Shown here: positions 51,929-60,471 of the stretch, piece by piece
Layout of the letters: every line of letters starts with the position of its first letter
Position numbering within the stretch: position 1 is the stretch's first letter
Assembly: GCF_046224405.1 (NCBI RefSeq)
Contig: NZ_JBJXRK010000006.1
Coordinates: 1 to 64,000 of the forward strand
Length of the DNA stretch: 64,000 bases
Reading direction: 5' to 3'
From: Gudongella sp046224405
GTDB taxonomy: Bacteria; Bacillota; Clostridia; Tissierellales; Tissierellaceae
Notes under the pieces: model-generated
Databases searched by the model: none
Seen by the model: only the letters and a program-made list of their open reading frames with translations
Told to the model about the DNA's origin: nothing
Position numbers and translations under genes: made by a program

Positions 51929-52661
51929 AATCCTAAAGATGAAGAAAGCAGGAGAGATACTGGCAGGTCTACACAAGGAAATTAAGAATATAATCAAGCC
52001 TGGTATTACAACAATGGAAATAGACAAGTTTGTTGAGGAGTATCTAGAGGAGAGGGGAGCCTACCCGGAACAAAAGGGTTATCACGGCTATCCCTATGCT
52101 ACCTGCGCTTCCATAAATGACGAGATATGTCATGGATTTCCAAGGAATGAGGCCCTTCAAAACGGAGATATTGTTTCCATAGATATGGTTGTGAGGTATG
52201 ATGGGTGGTTAGCTGATTCAGCCTGGAGCTATGGAGTTGGAGAAATTTCGGAAGGTGCGAAGAAATTGATGGAGGTTACCAGGGAAGCACTTTATCTTGG
52301 AATTGATAAAGCCGTGCCGGGTAATCGACTTGGAGATATTGGACATGCAATACAAGAGCATGTTGAAAAAAATGGATTTTCTGTTGTGAGAGATTTTGTC
52401 GGTCACGGAATTGGGAAGGATATGCATGAGGATCCTCAGGTTCCCCACTATGGCAAACCTGGACGAGGTGCAAGACTTGTCGAGGGTATGGTAATAACAA
52501 TAGAGCCAATGGTAAATAGCGGAGAATGGAACATGAAACTGGATGATAACAAATGGACTGCGAGAACTGTTGATGGTAGCCTATCAGCCCAGTATGAGCA
52601 TACAATAGCAATCACTGCAGATGGTCCGGTGATACTGACCGACCAGGGAGAGGAAAGATAA
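51903..52661 (+). CDS. map: Methionine aminopeptidase type I
   Basis: The 252-residue enzyme removes the initiator methionine. The dinuclear metal ligands are Asp94, Asp105, His168, Glu201 and Glu232 (IDMVVRYDGWLAD; GHGIGKDMHEDPQVPHYG; TIEPMV; QYEHTI). It lies inside the end of the TPR gene. ATG 51903 and ATG 51909 are both possible starts. This gene is outside the ribosomal operon, where many Firmicutes carry map, so it may be an additional copy. Confidence 0.93.
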   Translation: MIMVKTNDEILKMKKAGEILAGLHKEIKNIIKPGITTMEIDKFVEEYLEERGAYPEQKGYHGYPYATCASINDEICHGFPRNEALQNGDIVSIDMVVRYDGWLADSAWSYGVGEISEGAKKLMEVTREALYLGIDKAVPGNRLGDIGHAIQEHVEKNGFSVVRDFVGHGIGKDMHEDPQVPHYGKPGRGARLVEGMVITIEPMVNSGEWNMKLDDNKWTARTVDGSLSAQYEHTIAITADGPVILTDQGEER

Positions 52662-52671
52662 GGTGAGATAA

Positions 52672-53313
52672 ATGTCTAAGAACTACACTGTTCGTGAAGA
52701 GATAATGAATGGCATCACTCATGGTCTGGGAATACTTTTTGGGATAATAGCCCTGATAGTATTACTCATATCGCCAGGCGCCAAGGAAAGTATTGCAGCC
52801 GCCGTGTCATTTGGGATCTATGGTGTTTGCATAATAATAATGTACTCTGCATCAACCCTGTATCATAGCTTTAGGAAAGAGAAAGTCAAAAAGGTTTTGA
52901 GAGTTTTTGACCATTCCTCAATATTCCTTTTCATTGCAGGGACATATACCCCTGTGGTAATGCTTACCCTTCAAGGACCCACTAGAATTTGGATACTGGT
53001 TGGTACTTGGCTGGTGGCGATTTCTGGTATAATCTTCAAAATTGTTACCTACGGAAAATTTGACAGGTATAAGGTGCCGTCACTGATTCTGTACATCGGA
53101 ATGGGATGGATGGCCATTATTCCAATAAAGGCCATTATTGAAGCTACTTCTTGGGGATTCTTCGGGTTTATTCTGGCTGGAGGATTGCTTTACACCATTG
53201 GTACAGTTTTTTATAGTATAAAGAGGATACCCTATAACCATGCCATATGGCACCTGTTTGTCCTAGCAGCCAGTATTTCGCATTTTATCGGAATTGGATT
53301 GTATTTAGCATAG
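52672..53313 (+). CDS. Hemolysin III family (YqfA/PAQR) membrane protein
   Basis: The 213-residue protein has seven membrane helices. Typical motifs are EEIMNGITHGLGILFG, ASTLYHSFRKEKVKKVLRVFDHSSIFLFIAGTYTP and the late NHAIWHLFVLAASISHFIGI, whose histidines form the zinc site of the PAQR fold. The function in bacteria is unclear; hemolytic activity is known for only a few members. It is 10 nt after map. Confidence 0.87.
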   Translation: MSKNYTVREEIMNGITHGLGILFGIIALIVLLISPGAKESIAAAVSFGIYGVCIIIMYSASTLYHSFRKEKVKKVLRVFDHSSIFLFIAGTYTPVVMLTLQGPTRIWILVGTWLVAISGIIFKIVTYGKFDRYKVPSLILYIGMGWMAIIPIKAIIEATSWGFFGFILAGGLLYTIGTVFYSIKRIPYNHAIWHLFVLAASISHFIGIGLYLA

Positions 53314-53333
53314 CATTAAAATAGGCATATCTG

Positions 53334-53364
53334 GATACCTATCATTGGGATAGGTATCTTTTTT
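53334..53364 (+). terminator. Terminator after the hemolysin III family gene
   Basis: A 10-bp stem GATACCTATC/GATAGGTATC (53334-53343 with 53349-53358) is followed by six T. Confidence 0.88.
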
Positions 53365-53484
53365 GTCGAGAAAATTCAGAAAAAACAGTATATTAATGAA
53401 TATTAATATAATCACTAAAAATGGATGATAAGTAATATAGGCGCTTACAAGGCATTTAATCGTTTATCACTTTTATGCATAGAG

Positions 53485-53513
53485 TTGACAATGAAATATG
53501 TGGCTTATATAAT
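53485..53513 (+). promoter_or_regulatory. Full-consensus SigA promoter of the AbgT transporter gene
   Basis: TTGACA (53485-53490) and TATAAT (53508-53513) match consensus fully with the ideal 17-bp spacer, about 34 bp before the start codon. Confidence 0.85.
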
Positions 53514-53546
53514 GTAAAGACATAATATATTAAAAGGAGGAAAAAG

Positions 53547-55085
53547 ATGTCTAAGAACAATTCTAAAAAATCCGTTAACAACGGAATTTTAAAGGCAATC
53601 GAAAATGCGGGTAACGCATTGCCACATCCAGCAATAATATTTGTCATCCTAAGTGCGGCAGTAGTGGTTATTTCATTTTTCGTAGCACAGGCAGGAGTTA
53701 ATGTAACATTCTACGATGCAAGAGCAGGTGCTGAAACAACCGTATCAGCGGTAAACATGCTTTCAGCTGATGGTCTTCGCTATATTTTCAATAGTGCAAC
53801 AAAGAACTTTACAGGATTTGCACCACTAGGTACAGTTTTGGTAGCAATGCTTGGTGTTGGTGTTGCAGAGTGGTCAGGACTTATCAATACCTCACTTAAG
53901 AAGATGCTAAGCAATGTACATCCAAGACTGCTTACTGCAGTAGTTGTATTTGCGGGAATCATGTCAAACATTGCATCTGATGCCGGATATGTAGTAGTAA
54001 TACCTTTGGGAGCTATTGTATTCGCAGGGGCAGGAAGACATCCAATTGCAGGACTTGCTGCAGCATTTGCGGGAGTATCAGCAGGTTTCTCAGCAAATCT
54101 ATTGATTGGTACACTTGATCCATTGCTACAAGGTATCACCAACGAGGCTTTAAGGAGTGCAGGAATGGATTATGAAATCCTTCCAACAGCCAACTATTAT
54201 TTCATGATTGTATCAACATTCCTCTTGACCTTCCTAGGAACATTCGTTACTGAAAAAATTGTTGAGCCAAACCTTGGAGAGTATACCGGCTCATACAAGC
54301 CCAACAAGGAAGAGATAACAGAAATCGAGAGCAAGGGTCTTAGGAATGCAGGAATAGCACTTCTAATATTTGGTATAGTGATGCTTGCTTTAACTGTTCC
54401 AGCCAATGGACTGTTAAGATCAGCTGATGCTGATGGAAACTTAACAATAAATGAATTCATGAGTAATGGACTTATTTTTATGATACTTCTGGTATTTATG
54501 ATTCCAGGAGCAGTATATGGTAAGACAACTGGTAAAATAAAGAACAGCAATGACCTTGTTGAGTCAATGACTCAAGCCATGAAGAGCATGGGAGCATATC
54601 TGGTTCTTGCATTCTTTGCAGCTCAGTTTGTTTCTTACTTTGGACGAACAAATCTTGGAACAATACTTTCGGTAAAGGGAGCAGACTTCCTTGAAAGCAT
54701 AGGCTTTACAGGCCTTCCACTGATTATTGGATTTATCTTTATTTCGGCTTTTCTAAACCTGTTTATGGGATCTGCATCTGCTAAATGGGCAATAATGGCA
54801 CCTGTTTTTGTTCCTATGATGATGAGACTGGGTCTTAGTCCAGAGCTTACTCAGGCAGCATACAGGATTGGTGATTCAACCACGAACATCATAACACCGC
54901 TAATGAGCTACTTTGCCATGATTGTAGTGTTTGCAAAGAGATATGATGAGGAAAGTGGCTTGGGAACACTAATTGCTACAATGGTTCCTTACTCGGTTGT
55001 TTTCCTGATTGGATGGTTACTGATGATGGTTATATGGTATTTCCTTGGATTGCCATTGGGACCTGGAGCGATGATTCACGTATAA
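53547..55085 (+). CDS. AbgT family transporter (p-aminobenzoyl-glutamate type)
   Basis: The 512-residue membrane protein has roughly eleven helices and the AbgT features ENAGNALPHPAIIFVILSAAVVVISFF, MSNIASDAGYVVVIPLGA, SANLLIGTLDPLLQGIT and the second hairpin motif FMGSASAKWAIMAPVFVPM. Characterised members import p-aminobenzoyl-glutamate or export sulfonamides. The M20 peptidase encoded 68 nt downstream could cleave an imported glutamyl or peptide compound. A hairpin lies between the two genes, so they may be only partly co-transcribed. Confidence 0.88.
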   Translation: MSKNNSKKSVNNGILKAIENAGNALPHPAIIFVILSAAVVVISFFVAQAGVNVTFYDARAGAETTVSAVNMLSADGLRYIFNSATKNFTGFAPLGTVLVAMLGVGVAEWSGLINTSLKKMLSNVHPRLLTAVVVFAGIMSNIASDAGYVVVIPLGAIVFAGAGRHPIAGLAAAFAGVSAGFSANLLIGTLDPLLQGITNEALRSAGMDYEILPTANYYFMIVSTFLLTFLGTFVTEKIVEPNLGEYTGSYKPNKEEITEIESKGLRNAGIALLIFGIVMLALTVPANGLLRSADADGNLTINEFMSNGLIFMILLVFMIPGAVYGKTTGKIKNSNDLVESMTQAMKSMGAYLVLAFFAAQFVSYFGRTNLGTILSVKGADFLESIGFTGLPLIIGFIFISAFLNLFMGSASAKWAIMAPVFVPMMMRLGLSPELTQAAYRIGDSTTNIITPLMSYFAMIVVFAKRYDEESGLGTLIATMVPYSVVFLIGWLLMMVIWYFLGLPLGPGAMIHV

Positions 55086-55095
55086 TAGATGACTT

Positions 55096-55127
55096 AAATG
55101 AGGCTTTTTATAAAGCCTCATTTTTCT
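55096..55127 (+). terminator. Terminator after the AbgT gene
   Basis: A perfect 12-bp stem AAATGAGGCTTT/AAAGCCTCATTT (55096-55107 with 55112-55123) is followed by TT. Confidence 0.85.
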
Positions 55128-55153
55128 AAATATAGAAATGGAGGTTTGAGGAA

Positions 55154-56266
55154 ATGATAAATGAAAAAAGACTGCTTGAAAGATTTCTAAGATACGTTCA
55201 GATTGACAGTCCAACAAAGGAAGAGCTGGATTTTGCTGTGGCATTGAAATCCGAGCTTGAAGAACTGGGTATGAAGGTCCATATGGATGATGCAGGTGAA
55301 AAGGTAGGTAGCAACTCAGGGAACCTGATAGGTTATCTTAAGGGGACCACCCAGGGAGAGAGTATCCTTTTCAGTGCTCATATGGATACTGTTGCACCTG
55401 GAAGGGGAGTAAAACCTCAAATAAGGGATGGGGTAATATATTCTGACGGGACTACAATATTAGGAGGCGACGACAAGGCTGGAATTGCGGCTGTAGTGGA
55501 GGCAATTCAGTCCGTTCGTGAGAATAATATACCACATGGGGATATTGAAGTTGCATTTACAATATTTGAAGAAGGCGGTTTGTTTGGTTCAAAGAATATA
55601 GATTATTCAAAAATCAGATCAAAAAAGGGATTTGTATTGGATAGCGGTGGAGACCCAGGGACAATAATAGTTCAAGGACCTGCACAGAACAAAATTGATG
55701 TTAGGTTTATTGGTAAGGAAGCTCATGCGGGAGTAGCTCCTGAAACCGGAATCAGTGCCATACAAATGGCAGGTGAAGCTATTTCAAATATGAGACTGCT
55801 GAGAGTGGACGATGAGACCACTGCAAATATTGGCTCAATAAATGCTGAGGGACCTACTAATATTGTACCCAAGGTAGTTGAATTCTTTGCTGAGGCAAGA
55901 AGTCTCAGCGATGAAAAGCTGAGGGAACAATCCGATCATATGGCAAAATGCTGTCAGGAGGCTGCTGAAAAATTCGGTGGTTCAGTTGAGGTGAACATAG
56001 AGAATGCCTATGGTGCGTTTAAAATTTCTGAGGACCATCCCTTGGTAAATGTTGTCAGGAAAGCATGCGAAGAATTGAGTATTCCAGCAAATACTGCAAA
56101 ATCAGGTGGTGGAAGTGATACAAACATCTTCAATGCCAATGGAATTGATGCAATCAATCTTGGAATTGGAGAGAGAAAGCCCCATACCCTTGAAGAACAT
56201 CTGCATATAAAGGATCTTGAAAATTCAGCAAGACTGGCAATTGAGATTATAAAACAGTTTGCATAA
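55154..56266 (+). CDS. M20 family peptidase, PepT-like
   Basis: The 370-residue zinc peptidase has LFSAHMDTVAPGRG, TTILGGDDKAGIAAVVE, AFTIFEEGGLFGSKNID, VLDSGGDPGTIIVQGP, a dimerisation domain with EAHAGVAPETGISAIQMA, and SGGGSDTNIFNANG. It is shorter than PepT (42198) and belongs to the PepT-like branch with open substrate range. Its place beside the AbgT transporter hints at cleavage of an imported amide. GGAGG precedes the ATG. Confidence 0.87.
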   Translation: MINEKRLLERFLRYVQIDSPTKEELDFAVALKSELEELGMKVHMDDAGEKVGSNSGNLIGYLKGTTQGESILFSAHMDTVAPGRGVKPQIRDGVIYSDGTTILGGDDKAGIAAVVEAIQSVRENNIPHGDIEVAFTIFEEGGLFGSKNIDYSKIRSKKGFVLDSGGDPGTIIVQGPAQNKIDVRFIGKEAHAGVAPETGISAIQMAGEAISNMRLLRVDDETTANIGSINAEGPTNIVPKVVEFFAEARSLSDEKLREQSDHMAKCCQEAAEKFGGSVEVNIENAYGAFKISEDHPLVNVVRKACEELSIPANTAKSGGGSDTNIFNANGIDAINLGIGERKPHTLEEHLHIKDLENSARLAIEIIKQFA

Positions 56267-56301
56267 CATTGAAGGATAGCCGTTTTGGCTATCCTTCAAT
56301 G
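56267..56301 (+). terminator. Terminator after the M20 peptidase
   Basis: A perfect 15-bp stem (56267-56281 with 56287-56301, loop GTTTT) begins at the stop codon; the tail is only moderately T-rich. Confidence 0.8.
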
Positions 56302-56362
56302 TTGTAATACACATCTAGATGGTGTAGAATGATGAGGAGAAATAAAAGTCGAGGAGTACATA

Positions 56363-57721
56363 ATGAGAAGAGAGATAAATCTTACGGAAGGCAACATCAT
56401 AAAGACCCTTACCAGACTTGCATTTCCAATTATGGGGACATCGTTCATTCAGATGGCCTATAGCCTTACAGATGCAATGTGGCTTGGAAGACTCTCAACA
56501 AATGCTGTTGCTGCTGCTGGGACTGGTGGTTTCTTTCTTTGGCTGGGAGCAGCCCTAATAATGATAACTCAGATAGGTGTTGGGGTTAGTGTATCCCAAA
56601 GCTATGGAAGATCCGATATAAAATCCGCAAGGGAATACATAACAGTGGGCCTCTTGATGGATATAATAATAGGTTTGGTATATGGATTCTCCCTATATAC
56701 TTTTAACAGTCAAATCATTTCATTCTTTAACCTTGGGGATCCAGAGGTAATCGGAATGGCACAAAGCTACCTTAGGATAATTGGAATGGGAATAATATTT
56801 CATTTTCTTAATCCTGTCTTGTCCACAACACTGAACAGCTCTGGAGACAGCATGACTCCCTTTAAGGTCAATACAATAGGATTGGTTGCCAATATGATAT
56901 TGGATCCTTTGTTGATCTTTACCTTTGGGTTAGGTATAGAGGGAGCTGCCATAGCCACAATAGTATCTCAGATGGCGGTTACAGTCATATTCCTTGTTAT
57001 TGGCAAAAGAATAAATGCTTTGTATTCAACCTTTAAGATATTCTCAATGCCAGACTTGGGGAAGGCAAAAAGGATTCTGAAACTTGGAATACCACCTTCA
57101 ACGCAAATGGGACTTCATGCCATCATAAGCATTGTACTCACAAGAATAATTGCAGGCTATGGACCAGTGGCAGTTGCCGTCCAAACCATAGGATCCCAGA
57201 TTGAGTCTATTTCATGGATGACATCAGAGGGCTTTGCAGCAGCAATTTCAGCTTTTGTCGGTCAGAACTACGGTGCGAATAAAATATCTCGGATTAAGGA
57301 GGGGTATTACAAGGGTATTAAGGTTCTTGGAACATTTGGTGTATTTGCTTCTCTGCTCCTGATTTTTGCTGCAAGACCTTTGTTCACCATATTTACACCA
57401 GAGGATCCAAGGGCCATAGCTGAAGGAATAATATACTTAAGAATTCTTGGTTTGTCACAGCTGTTCATGAGCATAGAAATAGGTACAGCTGGAGCCTTCA
57501 ATGGACTTGGCAAGACCATTCCACCAACCATAACCGGTGTAACCCTGAATGCCTTGAGAATACCGGCGGCCATCCTTCTATCAACCTATACTGTTTTGGG
57601 ACTTTCCGGCATTTGGTGGGCCATAAGCGGCAGCAGTATTTTAAAGGGAACAATCCTTTTTATCTGGTATCAAAAGGAACTGCATAAACTAAAAGAAGTC
57701 CGATTAATATCGGACTTCTAA
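56363..57721 (+). CDS. MATE family efflux transporter
   Basis: The 452-residue protein has twelve membrane helices in two repeated halves. It begins NLTEGNIIKTLTRLAFPIMGTSFIQMAYSLTDAMWLGRLS, with DPLLIFTFGLGIEGAAIATIVSQ in the first half and EGFAAAISAFVGQNYGANKISR in the second, all typical of MATE/NorM Na+ or H+ antiporters for drugs or metabolites. GAGGAG precedes the ATG. Its stop overlaps the stop of the convergent DUF1667 gene, with no terminator between. Confidence 0.9.
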   Translation: MRREINLTEGNIIKTLTRLAFPIMGTSFIQMAYSLTDAMWLGRLSTNAVAAAGTGGFFLWLGAALIMITQIGVGVSVSQSYGRSDIKSAREYITVGLLMDIIIGLVYGFSLYTFNSQIISFFNLGDPEVIGMAQSYLRIIGMGIIFHFLNPVLSTTLNSSGDSMTPFKVNTIGLVANMILDPLLIFTFGLGIEGAAIATIVSQMAVTVIFLVIGKRINALYSTFKIFSMPDLGKAKRILKLGIPPSTQMGLHAIISIVLTRIIAGYGPVAVAVQTIGSQIESISWMTSEGFAAAISAFVGQNYGANKISRIKEGYYKGIKVLGTFGVFASLLLIFAARPLFTIFTPEDPRAIAEGIIYLRILGLSQLFMSIEIGTAGAFNGLGKTIPPTITGVTLNALRIPAAILLSTYTVLGLSGIWWAISGSSILKGTILFIWYQKELHKLKEVRLISDF

Positions 57722-58071
57722 AGGGCTTTTCTCTGAGCGATTACATCTGCTCCAGTTCCAAGAATATTTTCTATTATGACCTGCCCTCGTTTTATTGGAG
57801 CCTGGACACGAGTGTTTTGTATCACTTCAAGTATATCGCTGACCTGGCTCCCAGGAACTTTTTTGTTGGTTGAAACAGGCAGTCTGCTCATCTGACCTCC
57901 TGAAAGCAGGCATCTTCCAGTTACTATCCTTTGTTCTTCATCCAAATGCTTCTGGACGAACTGATAACCCCTACCACATCGGTTACCTGTTATTTGAAGA
58001 TTTCCATCATCATCAGATATTTGAATTTCACATGCCATGGGACATATGGCACAGGTTATTTGTCCTCTCAT
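57718..58071 (-). CDS. DUF1667 domain protein
   Basis: The 117-residue protein has four N-terminal cysteines spread over ITCAICPMACEIQI and GNRCGRGYQF, which could hold a metal or Fe-S site, and a C-terminal part rich in strands (PIKRGQVIIENILGTGADVIAQR). DUF1667 proteins usually accompany glycerol-3-phosphate or other FAD dehydrogenase genes; none lies next to this one. GGAGGTG is 8 nt before ATG 58071; the GTG at 58080 overlaps that site. Confidence 0.82.
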   Translation of the reverse strand: MRGQITCAICPMACEIQISDDDGNLQITGNRCGRGYQFVQKHLDEEQRIVTGRCLLSGGQMSRLPVSTNKKVPGSQVSDILEVIQNTRVQAPIKRGQVIIENILGTGADVIAQRKAL

Positions 58072-58167
58072 CCTAAACACCTCCAGGAGATTATACCATA
58101 TTGAGTTGAAGAAATACCAGATTTAGAGTAAAATTTAAGGTAAGGTCACATCCTATGGAGGTACAGT

Positions 58168-58851
58168 ATGATAGGCTACCCGGAAGTACTTGCAAGATTG
58201 CTTATATCTGCCTTGTTGGGAGGTATAATCGGAATTGAAAGAGAAGCGAGCAACAGGCCAGCTGGATTCAGGACTCACATACTGGTCAGTGTCGGTTCCA
58301 CCCTGATTATGCTTGTATCAATGTATGCAGTTCCTCAGCCTGCTGACAGAGCCAGAATAGCGGCCCAGGTGGTTAGTGGGATAGGTTTTCTTGGAGCAGG
58401 AACAATTTTAAGAACAGGAAATCACATAAGAGGTCTTACAACTGCTGCCAGTCTTTGGGTATGTGCAGGAATAGGACTTGCAGTTGGGTCTGGGTATTAT
58501 TTTGGTGGTGTTGTCACAGCCATGATAGTGCTGATTTCGCTTGTTGTGTTATCCAAGGTCGAAAAAAACGTCCTCAGGGGAGCCAATAGGCTCGTCAAGG
58601 TCACTGCTGTTGACAGGTCTGGTTTGATTGGAGAGATTGGAGTGCTGTTTGGAAAGTATAATATCAGCATCAGAAATATTTCAATTGAGGATGTAACTGA
58701 CAATGAGGACGAACCATCTGGAGTGATTGAGTTGAAGTTCTACATCAAGAAACCAATGGGTTTTGACAATAGGGTACTTGACAGCGAGCTGCTTCAGATA
58801 AAAGGGATCAAGTCCATTGACTTTGATGAAAGTAAGATAAGGGATGTATAA
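58168..58851 (+). CDS. MgtC/SapB family membrane protein with C-terminal ACT-like domain
   Basis: The 227-residue protein has four to five helices with RLLISALLGGIIGIEREASNRPAGFRTHILVSVGSTL, VSGIGFLGAGTILRTGNHIRGLTTAASLWVCAGIGLAVG, the MgtC core, and a C-terminal ACT-like segment (VDRSGLIGEIGVLFGKYNISIRNISIED). MgtC proteins help under magnesium or acid stress. GGAGGT precedes the ATG. Confidence 0.88.
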   Translation: MIGYPEVLARLLISALLGGIIGIEREASNRPAGFRTHILVSVGSTLIMLVSMYAVPQPADRARIAAQVVSGIGFLGAGTILRTGNHIRGLTTAASLWVCAGIGLAVGSGYYFGGVVTAMIVLISLVVLSKVEKNVLRGANRLVKVTAVDRSGLIGEIGVLFGKYNISIRNISIEDVTDNEDEPSGVIELKFYIKKPMGFDNRVLDSELLQIKGIKSIDFDESKIRDV

Positions 58852-58871
58852 CAATTTTAGGAGGGAATATA

Positions 58872-59480
58872 ATGCTAGAGCAATTAAAGAAGCCTGAAAA
58901 CAATGAAGAGATTGCTATAATAAAGACAAATCATGGTGACATTAAGTTAAGATTGTTTCCTCAGGTGGCACCAAAGGCTGTTGAAAACTTTACAACCCAT
59001 GCCAGGGATGGATATTATGACGGGATAAGCTTCCACAGGATAATTAAGGACTTTATGATCCAAGGAGGAGACCCTGATGGGACTGGACGTGGAGGACAAA
59101 GCATCTGGGGAAGACCCTTTGAGGATGAATTCAGCATGGAATTCAGGAACATAAGAGGTGCTCTGTCAATGGCCAATGCAGGACCAAAGACAAATGGAAG
59201 CCAATTCTTTATTGTCCAGAAAAGTGATATGGAGAAGAGCATAATAGATCAGATGAAACAGCTTGGTGAAGCCAAGGGATTTCCCGAGGATGTAATTGAA
59301 GCCTACCAGGAGCAGGGAGGAACATACTGGCTTGATGGTAAGCACACAGTGTTTGGCCAGGTATTTGATGGAATGGATGTTGTGGATAAGATAGCAAAGC
59401 TACCTGTGGGGAGGAATGATATGCCCAAGGAACCCGTTATGATATTGACAATAGAAATCACAGAATACAAGGGAAAATAA
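58872..59480 (+). CDS. Cyclophilin-type peptidyl-prolyl isomerase
   Basis: The 202-residue protein has the cyclophilin core: ISFHRIIKDFMIQGGDPDGTGRGG, GALSMANAGPKTNGSQFFIV and HTVFGQVFDGMDVVDKI. Between them is an insert of about 40 residues (KSIIDQMKQLGEAKGFPEDV) typical of some clostridial forms. It lacks a signal peptide, so it is cytoplasmic. AGGAGGG precedes the ATG; the next gene starts 2 nt after its stop. Confidence 0.9.
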   Translation: MLEQLKKPENNEEIAIIKTNHGDIKLRLFPQVAPKAVENFTTHARDGYYDGISFHRIIKDFMIQGGDPDGTGRGGQSIWGRPFEDEFSMEFRNIRGALSMANAGPKTNGSQFFIVQKSDMEKSIIDQMKQLGEAKGFPEDVIEAYQEQGGTYWLDGKHTVFGQVFDGMDVVDKIAKLPVGRNDMPKEPVMILTIEITEYKGK

Positions 59481-59482
59481 CC

Positions 59483-60244
59483 ATGAAAGATAAAATTTCC
59501 AAGGAGATTGATAACTTTGTCATGGGTTTTCAAAGAAGGGAAGGTATAGTTTCACGCTGGAAAACTCCCATGGTGGGGTTTGCATCCTCAGAGGATCCAA
59601 TGTTCAATCTGTTGAAGGATGTAGCGGTTCCAGAGCATTTGCATCCAAAGGACATACTAGCCAGTGGAAAAACTGTAATTGCCTACTTTCTTCCATACCA
59701 GGAATGGATTCCAAAAAGCAATATCAATAATAGGGAGAGCTCTGAGGAATGGGCAAGGGCATATGTTGAGACAAATATCCTAATTGGCGAGATAAATGAC
59801 CATCTTATCCGTTGGTTGACAGGACTTGGATATGGTACAGCCAAATTGCCTCCTTCCCTTAATATGGATTATGAAAATTTGGTCAGTGTATGGTCCAACA
59901 GGCATGTGGCCTATGTTGCAGGTTTGGGAACCTTTGGCATGAACAACATGCTCATAACTGAAAATGGATGCTGTGGTAGACTTGGCAATGTTGTTACAAG
60001 CCTCGAGCTTGAGGCGGATGAAAGATTGGAAAAGGAGAATTGTCTTTATAAGCACGACGGAAGCTGCACAGCTTGTGTTGATAGCTGCGTAAATGGCGCG
60101 TTGCATTTGGGTGACTTTGACAGATTCAAATGCTACGAGATGCTGGTCCAAAATGGTGAAAAGTATAAATATCTGGGTGATGCATCGGTGTGTGGCAAGT
60201 GTTTGGTCAATTTGCCCTGTTCCTTGAAGAATCCCGTGGTATGA
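59483..60244 (+). CDS. Epoxyqueuosine reductase (QueG)-like Fe-S protein
   Basis: The 253-residue protein resembles the C-terminal and central parts of QueG: TVIAYFLPYQEWIP, HVAYVAGLGTFGMNNMLITENGCCGRLGNVVTSLEL, and double-cluster cysteines CTACVDSCVNGAL with a later CGKCLVNLPCS. It is about 120 residues shorter than QueG and lacks the HEAT-like C-terminus, so a queuosine role is doubtful. It may be a corrinoid- or flavin-linked reductase of unknown substrate. Confidence 0.75.
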   Translation: MKDKISKEIDNFVMGFQRREGIVSRWKTPMVGFASSEDPMFNLLKDVAVPEHLHPKDILASGKTVIAYFLPYQEWIPKSNINNRESSEEWARAYVETNILIGEINDHLIRWLTGLGYGTAKLPPSLNMDYENLVSVWSNRHVAYVAGLGTFGMNNMLITENGCCGRLGNVVTSLELEADERLEKENCLYKHDGSCTACVDSCVNGALHLGDFDRFKCYEMLVQNGEKYKYLGDASVCGKCLVNLPCSLKNPVV

Positions 60245-60268
60245 AAAGACTCCTAGGAGTCTTTTTTT
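60244..60268 (+). terminator. Terminator after the QueG-like gene
   Basis: The palindrome AAAAGACTCCTAGGAGTCTTTT (60244-60265) overlaps the stop codon and runs into a T-tract. Confidence 0.88.
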
Positions 60269-60298
60269 GTGCGGATATGAAGCTTTTTGTATCATCCT

Positions 60299-60377
60299 TG
60301 CATTAAGAAATTACAGCATCTGAGTATCATAAAAGACTTCCTTAATGCATCTTCAGACGCTTCCTCTACTGTAATTT
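60299..60377. other. Interleaved inverted repeats upstream of tdk
   Basis: TGCATTAAG (60299-60307) pairs with CTTAATGCA (60341-60349), and AAATTACAG (60308-60316) pairs with CTGTAATTT (60369-60377). The order a-b-a'-b' means both helices together would form a pseudoknot, with the first strands directly adjacent. A further TCTGA/TCAGA pair lies between (60319-60323 and 60353-60357). No ORF fits. It precedes the tdk promoter, so it may be a small RNA or a protein-binding region. Confidence 0.4.
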
Positions 60378-60436
60378 TATGAACAAAATTTATGATTGTT
60401 TTGCTTCAATCAGTTTAACTATCCTTAAATTCTTGA

Positions 60437-60442
60437 TATAAT
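60437..60442 (+). promoter_or_regulatory. -10 element of tdk
   Basis: TATAAT lies 29 bp before the tdk ATG; TTTAAC at 60414-60419 is a weak -35 at 17-bp spacing. Confidence 0.5.
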
Positions 60443-60471
60443 GAATAGGTCAAGTATAAGGAGGGACATAA

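Noticed and set aside
53371..53385. CodY-like box upstream of the AbgT gene
   Set aside because: It matches AATTTTCWGAAAATT at only about 11 of 15 positions and lies 100 bp before the promoter in AT-rich DNA.
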